Source: Paludibacterium yongneupense DSM 18731
GTDB taxonomy: Bacteria > Pseudomonadota > Gammaproteobacteria > Burkholderiales > Chromobacteriaceae
Assembly: GCF_000422925.1 (NCBI RefSeq)
Contig: NZ_AUGZ01000024.1
Span: 1-64,000 of the forward strand
Direction of reading: 5' to 3'
Length of the DNA: 64,000 bases
Every line of letters begins with the position of its first letter. Position 1 is the stretch's first letter. Of the stretch, positions 25,474-35,495 are shown in pieces. The notes beneath the pieces are model-generated. The model searched no databases, had not been told where the DNA came from, and saw only the letters and a list, made by a program, of their open reading frames with translations. Made by a program: the position numbers and the translations under genes.

Positions 25474-26495
25474 GACCAGTCCAGAATCACCTTGCCGGAC
25501 TGCCCCGACAGCATCGCCGCGAAGCCGTCTGCAAAACCGGACAGCGGGAAGTGATGGGTGATGATGGGACTGATGTCGAGCCCGGATTGCAGCAAGGCCA
25601 CCATCTTGTACCAGGTCTCGAACATTTCCCGGCCATAGATGCCCTTGATTTCCAACCCCTTGAAAATCACCTGATTCCAGTCGATGGCGGTGTCCGCCGG
25701 CGGAATGCCGAGCAGCGCGACCTTGCCGCCATGATTCATGGTCTCGAGCATCTGGCGGAAGGCCTGCGGCTGTCCCGACATTTCCAGTCCGACGTCGAAG
25801 CCCTCGCTCATGCCCAGTTCGCGCATCACGTCGCCGAGTTGCTCGCGCGCGACGTTGACGCAGCGCGTCGCGCCGAGCCGACCGGCCAGTTCGAGACGGT
25901 AATCGTTGACGTCGGTGATCACGACATGGCGCGCCCCGACGTGGCGCGCGATCGCCGCCGCCATGATCCCGATCGGGCCGGCGCCGGTGATCAGCACGTC
26001 CTCGCCGACCAGGTTGAACGCCAGCGCGGTATGGACCGCGTTGCCGAACGGGTCGAAGATCGACGCCAGATCATCGGAAATGTCGTCGGGAATGGGAAAG
26101 GCGTTGAAAGCCGGAATCACCAGATACTCGGCGAAGGCCCCGGGGCGATTGACGCCGACCCCGACGGTGTTGCGGCACAGATGGCGGCGACCGGCGCGAC
26201 AGTTGCGGCAGTGGCCGCAGGTGATGTGCCCTTCGCCCGACACGCGGTCGCCGACGGCGAAGCCTTTGACCTCGGAGCCCATCGCCTCCACCACCCCCAC
26301 GTATTCATGCCCGACCGGCATCGGCACCGGAATGGTCTTCTGCGCCCAGTCGTCCCAGTTCCAGATGTGGATGTCGGTGCCGCAGATCGCCGTTTTGACG
26401 ATGCGGATCAGCAAGTCGTTGTGCCCGACCTCGGGCACATCGACGTCGGTCAGCCACAGGCCGCGCTCGGCCCTGAGTTTGCTCAATGCTTTCAC
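25470..26495 (-). CDS. tdh: L-threonine 3-dehydrogenase
   Basis: Tdh oxidises threonine to 2-amino-3-ketobutyrate with NAD. It is a 341-residue zinc medium-chain dehydrogenase: the catalytic zinc region [14 protein letters not shown] and GHEYVGVV, structural zinc cysteines in [18 protein letters not shown], and Rossmann [20 protein letters not shown]. The length equals E. coli Tdh. It lies 18 bases after kbl and overlaps hemG, which supports a threonine-to-glycine operon. Confidence 0.97.
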   Translation of the reverse strand: MKALSKLRAERGLWLTDVDVPEVGHNDLLIRIVKTAICGTDIHIWNWDDWAQKTIPVPMPVGHEYVGVVEAMGSEVKGFAVGDRVSGEGHITCGHCRNCRAGRRHLCRNTVGVGVNRPGAFAEYLVIPAFNAFPIPDDISDDLASIFDPFGNAVHTALAFNLVGEDVLITGAGPIGIMAAAIARHVGARHVVITDVNDYRLELAGRLGATRCVNVAREQLGDVMRELGMSEGFDVGLEMSGQPQAFRQMLETMNHGGKVALLGIPPADTAIDWNQVIFKGLEIKGIYGREMFETWYKMVALLQSGLDISPIITHHFPLSGFADGFAAMLSGQSGKVILDWS

Positions 26496-26513
26496 GATGT
26501 TTCGCCCCGCTCC

Positions 26514-27722
26514 TTACGCCTTGGCGCCGATCACGCCCAAATCGCGGCCGACGCGCACGAAGGCGGCCACCGCGCGGTCTATCTGTTCGGCCGTGTGCGC
26601 GGCCGACATCTGGGTACGGATGCGCGCGCGGCCCTTGGGTACCACCGGGAAGGAAAAACCGACCACATACACCCCCTCGGACAGCAGCGCGGCAGCCATC
26701 TCGCCGGCCAGACGCGCGTCGCCGAGCATCACCGGAACGATGGGATGCCGCCCCGGCACCAGATTGAAGCCGGCCTGCCCCATCTCGCGCCGGAAATGCT
26801 CGGCGTTGGCAGTCAGCCGCGCCCGTAGCGCATCGCCTTCGGCGGCCAGGATCTCGAACACCTTGAGGCTCGCCGCCGCGATGGCCGGCGCCAGGCTGTT
26901 GGAAAACAGATAGGGCCGCGAACGCTGGCGCAGCAGGTCGATGATGGGCTGACGGCCCGAGATATAGCCGCCGGACGCCCCCCCCAGCGCCTTGCCCAGC
27001 GTGCCGCTATAGATATCGACGCGGTCGGCCACGCCGCACAGCTGCGGCGTTCCGCCGCCGCTGGCGCCGATGAAGCCCACCGCATGCGAATCGTCGACCA
27101 TGACCAGCGCACCGAAACGGTCGGCGACCGCGCACAGCGATTTCAGGTCGGCGATGATGCCGTCCATCGAGAACACGCCGTCGGTCACGATCAGCTTGAA
27201 GCGCGCGCCGGCGGCATCGGCCGCCTTGAGCTGCGTCTCGAGGTCGCCCATGTCGTTGTTCTTGTAGCGGTAGCGCTGCGCCTTGCACAGACGCACGCCA
27301 TCGATGATGGAGGCGTGATTGAGCTCATCCGAAATGATCGCGTCTTCTTCGCCGAACAGCGTCTCGAACACGCCGCCGTTGGCGTCGAAGCAACTGGAAT
27401 AAAGGATGCTGTCGTCGGTGCCGAGAAAGGCGGAGATCGCCCGTTCCAGATCCTTGTGCACCGTCTGGGTGCCACAAATGAAGCGCACCGAGGCGCAACC
27501 ATAGCCGTAGCGGTCGAGGCCGGCGTGGGCGGCGGCGATCACGCGCTCGTCGTCGGCCAGCCCCAGATAGTTGTTCGCACAGAAATTCAGCACGTCGCGC
27601 CCGTCGGCGAGCGCGATGGCCGCACCTTGCGGGGTATCGATCACGCGCTCCGGCTTCTCGAAGCCATCGCTGCGCAGTTGCGTGAGAACGGCCCCGAGAT
27701 GGGCCAGATAGGTATGGTTCAT
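26514..27722 (-). CDS. kbl: Glycine C-acetyltransferase (2-amino-3-ketobutyrate CoA ligase)
   Basis: Kbl cleaves 2-amino-3-ketobutyrate with CoA into glycine and acetyl-CoA. It is a PLP fold-type I enzyme of 402 residues: [40 protein letters not shown] (PLP-binding Asp/His) and the lysine loop [17 protein letters not shown]. The start at 27722 gives [10 protein letters not shown]; the longer open frame upstream is arginine-rich, non-coding DNA. It is first in the kbl-tdh-hemG unit. Confidence 0.97.
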   Translation of the reverse strand: MNHTYLAHLGAVLTQLRSDGFEKPERVIDTPQGAAIALADGRDVLNFCANNYLGLADDERVIAAAHAGLDRYGYGCASVRFICGTQTVHKDLERAISAFLGTDDSILYSSCFDANGGVFETLFGEEDAIISDELNHASIIDGVRLCKAQRYRYKNNDMGDLETQLKAADAAGARFKLIVTDGVFSMDGIIADLKSLCAVADRFGALVMVDDSHAVGFIGASGGGTPQLCGVADRVDIYSGTLGKALGGASGGYISGRQPIIDLLRQRSRPYLFSNSLAPAIAAASLKVFEILAAEGDALRARLTANAEHFRREMGQAGFNLVPGRHPIVPVMLGDARLAGEMAAALLSEGVYVVGFSFPVVPKGRARIRTQMSAAHTAEQIDRAVAAFVRVGRDLGVIGAKA

Positions 27723-27855
27723 GGGCTCTCGTCCGAAGGGATGCGAAACGGCCACAGGGCGTCGTGACCGCGGATAGCGCGATTGTAGCCCCGTCCGGGG
27801 ACGCCGGAAACAGGAAGCGGCGCCAGCGGCCGCAACCGGCATGGCACGCAGCTTG

Positions 27856-28017
27856 CTAGGACTGACGGGCGTCCTTTTCGTTCCCGCAGGATGCCGCCGC
27901 CTCCTCGACTTGCGGCGGCGGAGCCGGCGGACGGCGCGCGAGACGCGCAAGCGTCGCGACGGTCGTCACCACGGGCGAGAGGATGATCAGCATCCAAAAC
28001 CAAGTTTGATGAATCAT
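27856..28017 (-). CDS. Small single-span membrane protein, 53 residues
   Basis: An ATG at 28017 opens a 53-codon frame that starts [20 protein letters not shown], a good transmembrane helix, then a basic turn (LARLARRPP), a proline-rich linker ([10 protein letters not shown]) and a polar tail ending KDARQS. AAGG lies a few bases upstream. It sits 133 bases before kbl on the same strand, so it might be co-transcribed. It is too short for firm coding statistics, but the N-out/positive-inside pattern is convincing. Function is unknown. Confidence 0.5.
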   Translation of the reverse strand: MIHQTWFWMLIILSPVVTTVATLARLARRPPAPPPQVEEAAASCGNEKDARQS

Positions 28018-28496
28018 GCCTTGATTCTAGCTCATCCTCCTGCCAGGCGGAGTTCTTCCCGCGCCCACCGCAAATGCCAAAAGCATATAAAGATTTTGCA
28101 AGCGGCTGGGATTTTAAGCTTTTTCGATTTACTTCGAATATTGATATGAAAATTGGGATTAAGGCGAGAATTCAACATTTTTGCAACACTGCGCCAGCGG
28201 CGTCTCTGCCGACAAAAACATTAGCCGCATAGATTTTACTTTAGAAAATCAATAATTTAACAAAAACAAATTCCATGCGAATTTTTTCCAAATACCAAAA
28301 TAACAACATATGGCACCACAGTTTAACTACTTGTGCGTCATTTCCGACACAAGTTGATTGACGAGATGCCACACAACTTTGCAAACTCATAGGCATCTGG
28401 CATCGACACCTGTTATTGAAAAAGGGCGCCGCCAGGAAAGTTCGCCGCGAGATCCGCGGACGAGACATCACCAATAACTATGGAAACAATGGGAAA
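28018..28496. other. AT-rich 479-base porin upstream region
   Basis: This stretch is much richer in A and T than its surroundings, particularly 28070-28400, and has no convincing gene on either strand. It holds the 26-base dyad at 28329-28354 and, near the porin start, GC-rich sequence that should be its untranslated leader. It probably carries the promoters and control sites of the porin gene and of the small membrane gene. Confidence 0.5.
28329..28354. promoter_or_regulatory. Perfect 7-bp-arm dyad upstream of the porin gene
   Basis: ACTTGTG (28329-28335) and CACAAGT (28348-28354) are perfect inverted arms with a 12-base spacer, about 140 bases before the porin start in AT-rich DNA. The size and spacing suit a dimeric regulator. 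The regulator is not identified. Confidence 0.4.
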
Positions 28497-29582
28497 ATGA
28501 AGAAACTCGCTCTGGTCGCAGCTGTGGCTGCCGCACTGCCGGTACTGGCACACGCCGATGTCACCATCTACGGCACCGTCGCCATGGGTATCAACTCCTA
28601 CGACAATGCCGGTCTGACCACGACTCGTGTTGATGACTACGGCTCCAAGATCGGCTTCAAGGGTAGCGAAGATCTGGGTAACGGCCTGAAGTCGATCTGG
28701 CAGATCGAGTCGGGCTATGACGCAGACGGCTCTCAAGCTGGCTACACCGGCACCTTCGCTTCGCGTACGACCTGGGTCGGCCTGCAAAGCGGCTTCGGTA
28801 CCGTCCGCCTCGGCCGTCTGTGGGACATGATGGTTGAAACCGAGTCGACCGACACCTTCAACGGCCCTCACGTAGACGCGCACAATCTGACCTACCCGGT
28901 TTATGAAAACGGGATCATCCCCGGCTTCAACCTCGGTGGCGGCGTGGATGCGGGCTCCGGCATCAAGAATGCGGTCCGTTACGACGCTCCGAGCTGGAAC
29001 GGTGTCGATGTCTCGGTTCTCTACGCTGCAGGCGAAAACAACACCACCACGACTAGCTCGACCGATCGTTATGGCTTCCATGTCAACTACCAGAACGAGC
29101 CGACCAAGCTGTTCGTAGGCGTGGCCTACGAAGCCCAGCGCAACCAGGCTGGCAGCAAGACCGGTGCGATGAGCCGTATCGAAGGTGGTTACAACGGCGA
29201 CAAGCTGACGCTGGCCGCGACCTTCAACCATGACTCGCTGTACGCCTCCACCACCAGCAGCAGCACCTGGAACACGCTTGGTGCCAATAACAGCGCTTCG
29301 CACTTCTCCGGCAATTCCTGGGGCCTGCTGGCTGCGTACGCGATCGGTCCGTTTACCCCGAAGATCGAATACTCGCAACGCCAGGATGCTACCGTCGATG
29401 GCAGCAAAGTCAGCACCAACATCAAGCAGATCGGTCTTGCTGTCGACTACAGCCTGAGCAAGCGCACGACGGTTGAAGCTGCGTATGCACGTCAAAAAGA
29501 AGGCGACGCGCTGGTTGCCCTGAATGGCGACAGCTCGAACACTTCGCATACCGTTTACTTTGCCCTGATTCACAAGTTCTAA
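28497..29582 (+). CDS. Gram-negative trimeric porin
   Basis: This outer-membrane beta-barrel porin of the Neisseria/Burkholderia type has 361 residues. Signal peptide MKKLALVAAVAAALPVLAHA is followed by mature DVTIYGTVAMGINSY, then porin blocks SKIGFKGSEDLGNGLKSIWQ, FASRTTWVGLQSGFGTVRLG and alternating beta strands, ending with the C-terminal phenylalanine (FALIHKF) needed for Bam-mediated assembly. Codon choice is strongly biased to highly expressed usage (for example GGC, CTG, ACC), as expected of an abundant protein. A good terminator follows. Confidence 0.93.
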   Translation: MKKLALVAAVAAALPVLAHADVTIYGTVAMGINSYDNAGLTTTRVDDYGSKIGFKGSEDLGNGLKSIWQIESGYDADGSQAGYTGTFASRTTWVGLQSGFGTVRLGRLWDMMVETESTDTFNGPHVDAHNLTYPVYENGIIPGFNLGGGVDAGSGIKNAVRYDAPSWNGVDVSVLYAAGENNTTTTSSTDRYGFHVNYQNEPTKLFVGVAYEAQRNQAGSKTGAMSRIEGGYNGDKLTLAATFNHDSLYASTTSSSTWNTLGANNSASHFSGNSWGLLAAYAIGPFTPKIEYSQRQDATVDGSKVSTNIKQIGLAVDYSLSKRTTVEAAYARQKEGDALVALNGDSSNTSHTVYFALIHKF

Positions 29583-29613
29583 GATCGCCTCACCGCGTTT
29601 CTTTCGAAAACTT

Positions 29614-29645
29614 GAGCCGCTTCCCACGGGAAGCGGCTTTTTTTC
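29614..29645 (+). terminator. Rho-independent terminator of the porin gene
   Basis: AGCCGCTTCCC-ACG-GGGAAGCGGCT followed by seven T, 31 bases after the porin stop. The convergent oligopeptide operon ends at 29657, and this hairpin separates the two. Confidence 0.85.
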
Positions 29646-29656
29646 GTACTCTCTGC

Positions 29657-30643
29657 TCAGAGCGCGCCATGCAGATGGCAGGCGACGAAGTGTCCGTCGC
29701 CGAGGTCGCGCAACGACGGCTCCACCTGCGCGCACGCGGCTTGCGCGCGCGGGCAGCGGCCATGAAAGCGGCAGCCGTCCGGGGGCTGGGCCGGACTCGG
29801 CAATTCGCCCTGCAGCACGATGCGCTGGCGCGGGGCATCCGGGTCGGCCAGCGGAATCGCCGACAGCAACGCCTCGGTATACGGATGCAGCGGATGCGCG
29901 AACAGCGCATCGCGCGGGGCCCGCTCCACGATCACCCCGAGATACATGACCGCGATGTCGTCGCACAGGTGCTCGACCACGGCCAGATCGTGCGAGATGA
30001 ACAAAAATGTCACCCCCTGCTCTTCTTTCAGGTCCGAAAACAGATTGATGATCTGAGCCTGGATCGACACATCGAGCGCCGACACCGGTTCGTCGGCCAC
30101 GATCAGATCGGGTTTCAGCGCGAGCGCGCGCGCGATGCCGATGCGCTGCAGCTGCCCGCCCGAGAACTCGTGCGGATAGCGCTCGTAATGGTAGGACGCG
30201 AGCCCGCAGATATGCATCACCTCCAGCACCCGCTCGCGCACGTCGGCGGCGGCGGCCATGCCATGCTCGAGCAGCGCCTCGCCGATCGCGTCGCCGACGC
30301 GCAGGCGCGGATTGAGCGAACCGTAGGGGTACTGGAACACCAGTTGCATGCGCGGGCGCAGCGCTTTCAGCTGGGCCGTGCCCAGAGCATGGACATCGCG
30401 CCCTTGAAACAGCACCTGCCCCGCCGTCTTCGCATGCAGACCGAGCACGGTCCGGCCCACCGTCGTCTTGCCGCTGCCCGACTCGCCGACCAGCCCCAGG
30501 GTGGTGCCGCGGCGCAGGCTGAAACTGACGCCGTCCACCGCACGCACCTGGCCGCTCACGCGGCCGAACACGCCCCCGCGGACAGGGAAATGTTTCTTCA
30601 AATCGCGGACTTCGAGTAGAACTTCGCTCTCAGCATTCATCAT
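29657..30643 (-). CDS. Oligopeptide ABC transporter ATP-binding protein (OppF/DppF-type)
   Basis: The 328-residue ATPase has Walker A GLVGESGSGKTTVGR (about 53-67), Q-loop LVFQYPYGSLNPRLRVG, signature FSGGQLQRIGIARAL, Walker B LIVADEPVSALDVS, and the C-terminal oligopeptide/dipeptide domain with the cysteine cluster CRFHGRCPRAQAACAQ. This is the OppF-type partner ATPase. Its start overlaps the OppD-type stop (ATGA), and it ends the five-gene operon. Confidence 0.9.
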   Translation of the reverse strand: MMNAESEVLLEVRDLKKHFPVRGGVFGRVSGQVRAVDGVSFSLRRGTTLGLVGESGSGKTTVGRTVLGLHAKTAGQVLFQGRDVHALGTAQLKALRPRMQLVFQYPYGSLNPRLRVGDAIGEALLEHGMAAAADVRERVLEVMHICGLASYHYERYPHEFSGGQLQRIGIARALALKPDLIVADEPVSALDVSIQAQIINLFSDLKEEQGVTFLFISHDLAVVEHLCDDIAVMYLGVIVERAPRDALFAHPLHPYTEALLSAIPLADPDAPRQRIVLQGELPSPAQPPDGCRFHGRCPRAQAACAQVEPSLRDLGDGHFVACHLHGAL

Positions 30644-31629
30644 TCTTCCTTTCGGCACAGCACGCAGGCCGCCTGGTGGCCGTCGCCGAGGTCGACCGCT
30701 TCGGGAATGCCTGTGCGGCAGCGCGGCCCGGCCAGGCTGCAGCGTTCGGCAAATGCGCAATGCGCTGGCAGCCGGGCCGGATCGGGAACCTGCCCCGGGA
30801 TGCTGGGCAGGCGCCGCAAGCGCTGTCCGGGCACCGGACGCGAAGCGAGCAGGCCGCGGGTATAGGGGTGGGCCGGCTGCTTGAATATCGTCCGCGCCGG
30901 GCCGCTCTCGACCACGCGGCCCGCATACATGACCAGCACATGGTCGGCCAGTTCGGTCACCACCCCCAGATCGTGGGTGATCAGCAATAGCGCCATGCCC
31001 TGCTCGCGCTTCAGTTTCTGCAGCAGGTCCAGGATCTGCGCCTGTATCGTCATATCCAGCGCCGTGGTCGGCTCGTCGGCGATCAACAGCGCGGGGCGGC
31101 AGCTGATGGCAATGGCGATCATCACCCGCTGCAACATGCCGCCCGACAACTCGTGCGGGTAACTTTCGACGATTTTCCCGGGACGCGGGATACCGACTTC
31201 GGCCAGCAAGGCGATGGCCCGTTCCCAGGCCGCCCGCGGCGTCAGGGCGCGATGCTCGATCAGGGGCTCGACGATCTGCTCGCCTATGCTCAGCACCGGG
31301 TTGAGCGAGGACATCGGCTCCTGGAAAATCATCGCTATCTCATTGCCGCGCAGCCGGCGCAGTTCTTCCGGTGCCAGAGTCAGCAAATCGCGCCCGCGGT
31401 AAAGCAGGCGACCGCCGGCGATCCGGCCGGCCGGCTTCGCGACGAGCCCGAGCAGCGACAGCGCGGCGACACTCTTGCCGCAGCCCGATTCGCCGACCAG
31501 GGCGACGGTTTCGCCCGCGCGAATGGTGAAGCTCAGGTCCTGTACCGCGCGGGCGATACCCTGCCCGGTATGGAAGTGGGTGGAGAGGTGGGAGAATTCG
31601 ATCAAGGGCGGGTTCGCGTGCGTCATCAT
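30640..31629 (-). CDS. Oligopeptide ABC transporter ATP-binding protein (OppD/DppD-type)
   Basis: The 329-residue ATPase starts [20 protein letters not shown]. It has Walker [15 protein letters not shown], the [17 protein letters not shown]-loop, signature [14 protein letters not shown], Walker [15 protein letters not shown], and a C-terminal cysteine-containing OppD tail ([14 protein letters not shown]). It pairs with the downstream ATPase to power the OppBC-type permeases. It lies 12 bases after the permease gene upstream. Confidence 0.9.
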   Translation of the reverse strand: MMTHANPPLIEFSHLSTHFHTGQGIARAVQDLSFTIRAGETVALVGESGCGKSVAALSLLGLVAKPAGRIAGGRLLYRGRDLLTLAPEELRRLRGNEIAMIFQEPMSSLNPVLSIGEQIVEPLIEHRALTPRAAWERAIALLAEVGIPRPGKIVESYPHELSGGMLQRVMIAIAISCRPALLIADEPTTALDMTIQAQILDLLQKLKREQGMALLLITHDLGVVTELADHVLVMYAGRVVESGPARTIFKQPAHPYTRGLLASRPVPGQRLRRLPSIPGQVPDPARLPAHCAFAERCSLAGPRCRTGIPEAVDLGDGHQAACVLCRKEE

Positions 31630-31641
31630 CGTGTCCTGCGT

Positions 31642-32580
31642 TCAGCGTTTGGGGTCGATCGCATCGCGCAAGCAGTCGCCGAGGACGTTGATCGCAATTA
31701 CGGTACAGAAAATCGCCAGTCCGGGCGGCATCCACAGCCAGGGACGACGCTGGAAATCGACAAAGCTGTTGGCGGTATCCATCATATTGCCCCATGAAGG
31801 CGTCGGCGGCACCACGCCGAGCCCGAGGTAGCTGAGGTAGGATTCGTTGAGAATCGCGCCGGCCACGCCCATGGTCGCCGCCACGATCAGCAGCGGAACC
31901 GTATTGGGCAACAGGTGCCGGAACAGCCGGCGCCGCGTGGACAGGCCGAGCACTTCGGTCGCCAGCATGAAGTCGCGTTCGCGCAAGGACAGGATCTGCC
32001 CGCGCACGATGCGTGCGAGCGAGGTCCACGACAGCAGGCTCAGCATCAACATGACCATATAGATGCGGTAGTCGGGGTCCACCTTCAGTTCGGACAACAC
32101 CGCCCCCATGATGATCAGCAAGGGCAGGCTGGGTATCGTCATCAGCAAATCGGCAAAGCGCATGATCAGCGCATCGACGATACCGCCAAGATAGCCGGCC
32201 AGCGCGCCGGCGGTATAACCGAGCAGCACCGACAGCAGCACCGAGACGAAGCCGACGCTCAGCGAGATGCGGCCGGCGACCAGCAAGCGGGTCAGGATGT
32301 CTCGACCGAGAAAATCCGTCCCCAGCCAGTGCCGGGCGCTGGGTGCGCTATTGCTCAGCAGCGCGTCGGTACTGTCCAGCTGCCATGGCGTCAGCCACGG
32401 TCCGAAGACACAGGCCAGCACCATCAGCCCCAGCACGGCGAGCGCCAGCAAAGCCGGCCGCGAGTGGCGCAGACGCCAGACGGCATCGCCCAGCGGCGAA
32501 CGGGTACGTCCAAGGGTGCCCGCCAACGCTTCCAGTTCGGCCTGACGCCGGCGGCGGCGCCCGTTGAAATACGATCGCAT
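31642..32580 (-). CDS. Oligopeptide ABC transporter permease (OppC/DppC-type)
   Basis: A 312-residue inner-membrane permease with about six spans and an N-terminal OppC-type cytosolic segment (MRSYFNGRRRRRQAELEALA). It contains WLGTDFLGRDILTRLLVAGR (the usual DppC substrate-gate region) and the EAA loop VLGLSTRRRLFRHLLPNTVP that contacts the ATPases. It is preceded by the OppB-type permease gene, 12 bases away. Confidence 0.9.
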   Translation of the reverse strand: MRSYFNGRRRRRQAELEALAGTLGRTRSPLGDAVWRLRHSRPALLALAVLGLMVLACVFGPWLTPWQLDSTDALLSNSAPSARHWLGTDFLGRDILTRLLVAGRISLSVGFVSVLLSVLLGYTAGALAGYLGGIVDALIMRFADLLMTIPSLPLLIIMGAVLSELKVDPDYRIYMVMLMLSLLSWTSLARIVRGQILSLRERDFMLATEVLGLSTRRRLFRHLLPNTVPLLIVAATMGVAGAILNESYLSYLGLGVVPPTPSWGNMMDTANSFVDFQRRPWLWMPPGLAIFCTVIAINVLGDCLRDAIDPKR

Positions 32581-32592
32581 GATTCACGCTCC

Positions 32593-33549
32593 TCAGCGAA
32601 TGCGAATGCGCGGATCGGCCAGCGCATAGGCGATATCGGCCAGCAGATTGCCGAGAATCGTCAGCACGGCCAGAAACAGGGTAAAGCCCATCAGCACCGG
32701 GTAGTCGCGTGCGGCCAGGGTATCGATATGGATATGTCCGGCACCGGGCCAGTTGAACAGCTTCTCGGTCACGATGGCCCCCGAGAACAGGCCGGGCAGC
32801 TCGAAACCGAGCAGTGTTATCACCGGCAGCAGGCCGTTGCGCAGCGCATGCTTAAAAACGACGGTCCGTTCTTTCAGCCCCTTGGCCCGCGCGGTGCGCA
32901 CGCAGTCGAGCGCCAGCGCTTCGAGCATGCTCGCTCGGAAATAGCGGGTCAGGCTGCCGGCTTGCAGCATGACCAGCGTCAGCACCGGCAGCACCATGTG
33001 CGCGGCAACCTCCAGCACATGCGCCCAGCCGCGGCTTTCGCTGCCGGTGGCGATCATGCCGCCCACCGGCAGCCATGCGAGATCGACGGCAAACCATTTG
33101 ATCAGCAACAGACAGAGGAAAAACACCGGAAACGACATGGCGGCAAACACCAGCAGCGTGACCAGACGGTCGTACCAGGAATGCGGACGCACCGCCGCCG
33201 TGACGCCGATCAGCAGGGACAGCCCCCAGTACAGCACCAGTACCACGCTGGCCAGCAGAAAGGAATTCCACACATAGCGATCGAGCAGTTCGGTCACCGG
33301 GATCTGGTACTGCAGCGAAAACCCGAGATCGCCGTGCGCGAGTTGCCACAGCCAGTGCAGATAGCGTTGCCATGCCGGATGATCGAGACCGTACAGGGCC
33401 TTGAGTTCGAGCGCGCGCTCGGGGCTCAGGCTGATGCTGCCATCGACGAAATCACCGGGAGTCAGCGCGAAGATGAAAAAAATGACGGCCGATGCCCCGA
33501 GCAGGGTCGGGAACATCAGCAACACGCGGCGCAGAATGAATTGGCGCAT
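32593..33549 (-). CDS. Oligopeptide ABC transporter permease (OppB/DppB-type)
   Basis: A 318-residue permease starting MRQFILRRVLLMFPTLLGAS, the family-typical first helix. A periplasmic loop (FVDGSISLSPERALELKALY) is followed by GLSLLIGVTAAVRPHSWYDR, and the EAA loop reads ARAKGLKERTVVFKHALRNG. It forms the translocation pore with the OppC-type protein. It is the second gene of the operon, 64 bases after the substrate-binding gene. Confidence 0.9.
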   Translation of the reverse strand: MRQFILRRVLLMFPTLLGASAVIFFIFALTPGDFVDGSISLSPERALELKALYGLDHPAWQRYLHWLWQLAHGDLGFSLQYQIPVTELLDRYVWNSFLLASVVLVLYWGLSLLIGVTAAVRPHSWYDRLVTLLVFAAMSFPVFFLCLLLIKWFAVDLAWLPVGGMIATGSESRGWAHVLEVAAHMVLPVLTLVMLQAGSLTRYFRASMLEALALDCVRTARAKGLKERTVVFKHALRNGLLPVITLLGFELPGLFSGAIVTEKLFNWPGAGHIHIDTLAARDYPVLMGFTLFLAVLTILGNLLADIAYALADPRIRIR

Positions 33550-33613
33550 GGGAACCTCGAAACAGGCGCCGCCGCGGCCCGTGCGGGCGGCGGCGGCGCG
33601 GTCGCAGCGATGA

Positions 33614-35281
33614 CTACTTGACGATTTTCAGATGCGGCAGGCTGGTGATGATCCCGTTGTAGATATCAGGGGTAAAACCGCTGATGCGCGCGCTGCTGGC
33701 CGACAGAACCTTGCGATAGGCGAGATAGATCACCGGCGGATCGCCGGCCAGCACCTGATACAGCTGGTGATAAAGCTGTTTGCGGCGCTTCAGGTCCAGC
33801 GTGGCGTTGGCCTCGACCGTCAACCGGTCGACCTGGGGATTGTGATAACCGTTGACGCTCTGCGAGGTCAGAAAATCATGCACGCCTTCGTTCGGATCAT
33901 TGATCAGCGAGGTGCTGAAGGTCGCCAGGTCGTAATGCCCGGCCTTGCGCTTCGCCAGCAAGGCGTTGAAATCGGAGACTTCGGGCCGCAGTTCGACGCC
34001 GATGGCCTTGTAGCTTTCCTTGGCGATCGGGATCAGGGCATCGGTCAGCAGTTTGCGCGTCGCCAGCAGGGTCAGCGTCAGGCGCTGGCCATCCTTGACG
34101 CGGATGCCGTCGGCGCCGACTTTCCATCCGGCCTGGTCGAGCAAGGTCCGGGCACGCGCGGGATTATACGCATACGGGTTCACCCCGCTCGGGTCATACG
34201 CCCACGACCCCGGCGCGACCGCTTCGGTCGCCACGCTGCCATAGCCCTGATAGACCACATCCACCAGTTTCTGCCGGTCGAGACCGTAGATCAGCGCCTG
34301 ACGTACACGCACATCTTTCAGATAGGGCTTCTTGAGGTTGAATTCGACCAGGCTGTAATCGCTGGAGTTGTAGATGTCGATATTGGCGAACCCCAGACTC
34401 TTGAGCTGCTCGATATTGTCCTTGTTGATCGAGAAGCGGTCGTTGTCGACTTCCCCGGTCTGGAACAGCTGCAGTTTGGTCGCGTCCGACGTGATCCGGT
34501 AGATGAAAAACGGGACCGGCGGCTTGCCGGCATAGTAGTACGGGTTGGCATGGAAGCGGACTTCCTGCCCCGGAATGTACTTGTCGTAGACATACGGTCC
34601 GGCTCCGAGCGGGCGCGCGCTTTGCGTGCGCACGCCATCGAGATGACCGGGAGTGTAATTCTTGCCGTAATACGCACGCGACAGCACCGGCCCGCCGATC
34701 AAGGGCAAGGTCACCGCGCCGGCTTCCGTGGTCGTTATCCGTATCGTGCGCGGGTCGAGCACCTTGATCCCGCTGATCGTACCGGCGCGGCCGGCCTTGT
34801 AGTCGGCGCCGCCCTTGATATTGGCGAGCGAAATATCGGTCTCGCCGTCGTATTTGGGGTCGTGCAGCAGCGTGAGGGTGAATTCGACGTCGGATGCGGT
34901 CAGCGGCGAGCCATCGCTGAACTTGAGATTCGGCCGCAGCTTGAAGGTGTAGACGAGATTATCGCGGCTGACCTGCCACGACTCGGCCAGCTGCGGAACC
35001 GGCCTGCCCTGGCGGTCGAGGCCGACCAGATTGGCGAAGATGACCTGGGTGACGTTTTCGTCCCAACCGTTATGGAACAGATAGGGGTTGAAAATGCCTT
35101 GCGGTTCGGAGATGGCGCTGACCACGACATCGTGCCGCGCCCTGGCCGCCGCCGGAAGCCGCGACGGGTCGCTGGCGCGCAGCGATCCCTCTTCTGCCGC
35201 CTGGGCGGCTGCCATCGTCCCCAGGCCCCATACCATGGCCGCCAGCAGCAGCCGTCGGCGCGCAAACCGTATTCCACCCAT
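33614..35281 (-). CDS. Peptide ABC transporter substrate-binding protein
   Basis: A 555-residue periplasmic binding protein (SBP_bac_5 family). The signal peptide MGGIRFARRRLLLAAMVWGL with a basic N-region ends near AAAQAAEE. Mature blocks include LAESWQVSRDNLVYTFKLRP, FSDGSPLTASDVEFTLTLL, and DVRVRQALIYGLDRQKLVD, the family signature. It is the first gene of the five-gene operon and sets its substrate, probably short peptides; exact ligands cannot be read from sequence. It has no lipobox, so it is free in the periplasm. Confidence 0.9.
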   Translation of the reverse strand: MGGIRFARRRLLLAAMVWGLGTMAAAQAAEEGSLRASDPSRLPAAARARHDVVVSAISEPQGIFNPYLFHNGWDENVTQVIFANLVGLDRQGRPVPQLAESWQVSRDNLVYTFKLRPNLKFSDGSPLTASDVEFTLTLLHDPKYDGETDISLANIKGGADYKAGRAGTISGIKVLDPRTIRITTTEAGAVTLPLIGGPVLSRAYYGKNYTPGHLDGVRTQSARPLGAGPYVYDKYIPGQEVRFHANPYYYAGKPPVPFFIYRITSDATKLQLFQTGEVDNDRFSINKDNIEQLKSLGFANIDIYNSSDYSLVEFNLKKPYLKDVRVRQALIYGLDRQKLVDVVYQGYGSVATEAVAPGSWAYDPSGVNPYAYNPARARTLLDQAGWKVGADGIRVKDGQRLTLTLLATRKLLTDALIPIAKESYKAIGVELRPEVSDFNALLAKRKAGHYDLATFSTSLINDPNEGVHDFLTSQSVNGYHNPQVDRLTVEANATLDLKRRKQLYHQLYQVLAGDPPVIYLAYRKVLSASSARISGFTPDIYNGIITSLPHLKIVK

Positions 35282-35441
35282 CTTCTATATCCTTTTGTTT
35301 CATTAAAAACAATTTATATACATTTAGGATATATAGTGAGCTACGCGCAGCCTGCCGTCCAACAGATAGTAATGCTTTCGAAATATCAATTTATTATAAA
35401 ACCCGACCTGCCCGCCAAGTGCCGGAGCCTGTCGCACCATG

Positions 35442-35473
35442 AAAAAAAACGGATGGCCGCGGCCATCCGTTTT
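35442..35473 (-). terminator. Rho-independent terminator after dnaJ
   Basis: Fourteen-base arms AAAACGGATGGCCG / CGGCCATCCGTTTT form a perfect palindrome (35446-35473). On the minus strand the stem runs into eight T, ending the grpE-dnaK-dnaJ transcripts 23 bases past the dnaJ stop. Confidence 0.85.
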
Positions 35474-35495
35474 CGCCCTGCCGCCGATGCAGCGC

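Noticed and set aside
28241-28474. 77-residue minus-strand frame upstream of the porin
   Set aside because: It lies in AT-rich control DNA, has no RBS, and its composition is not protein-like.
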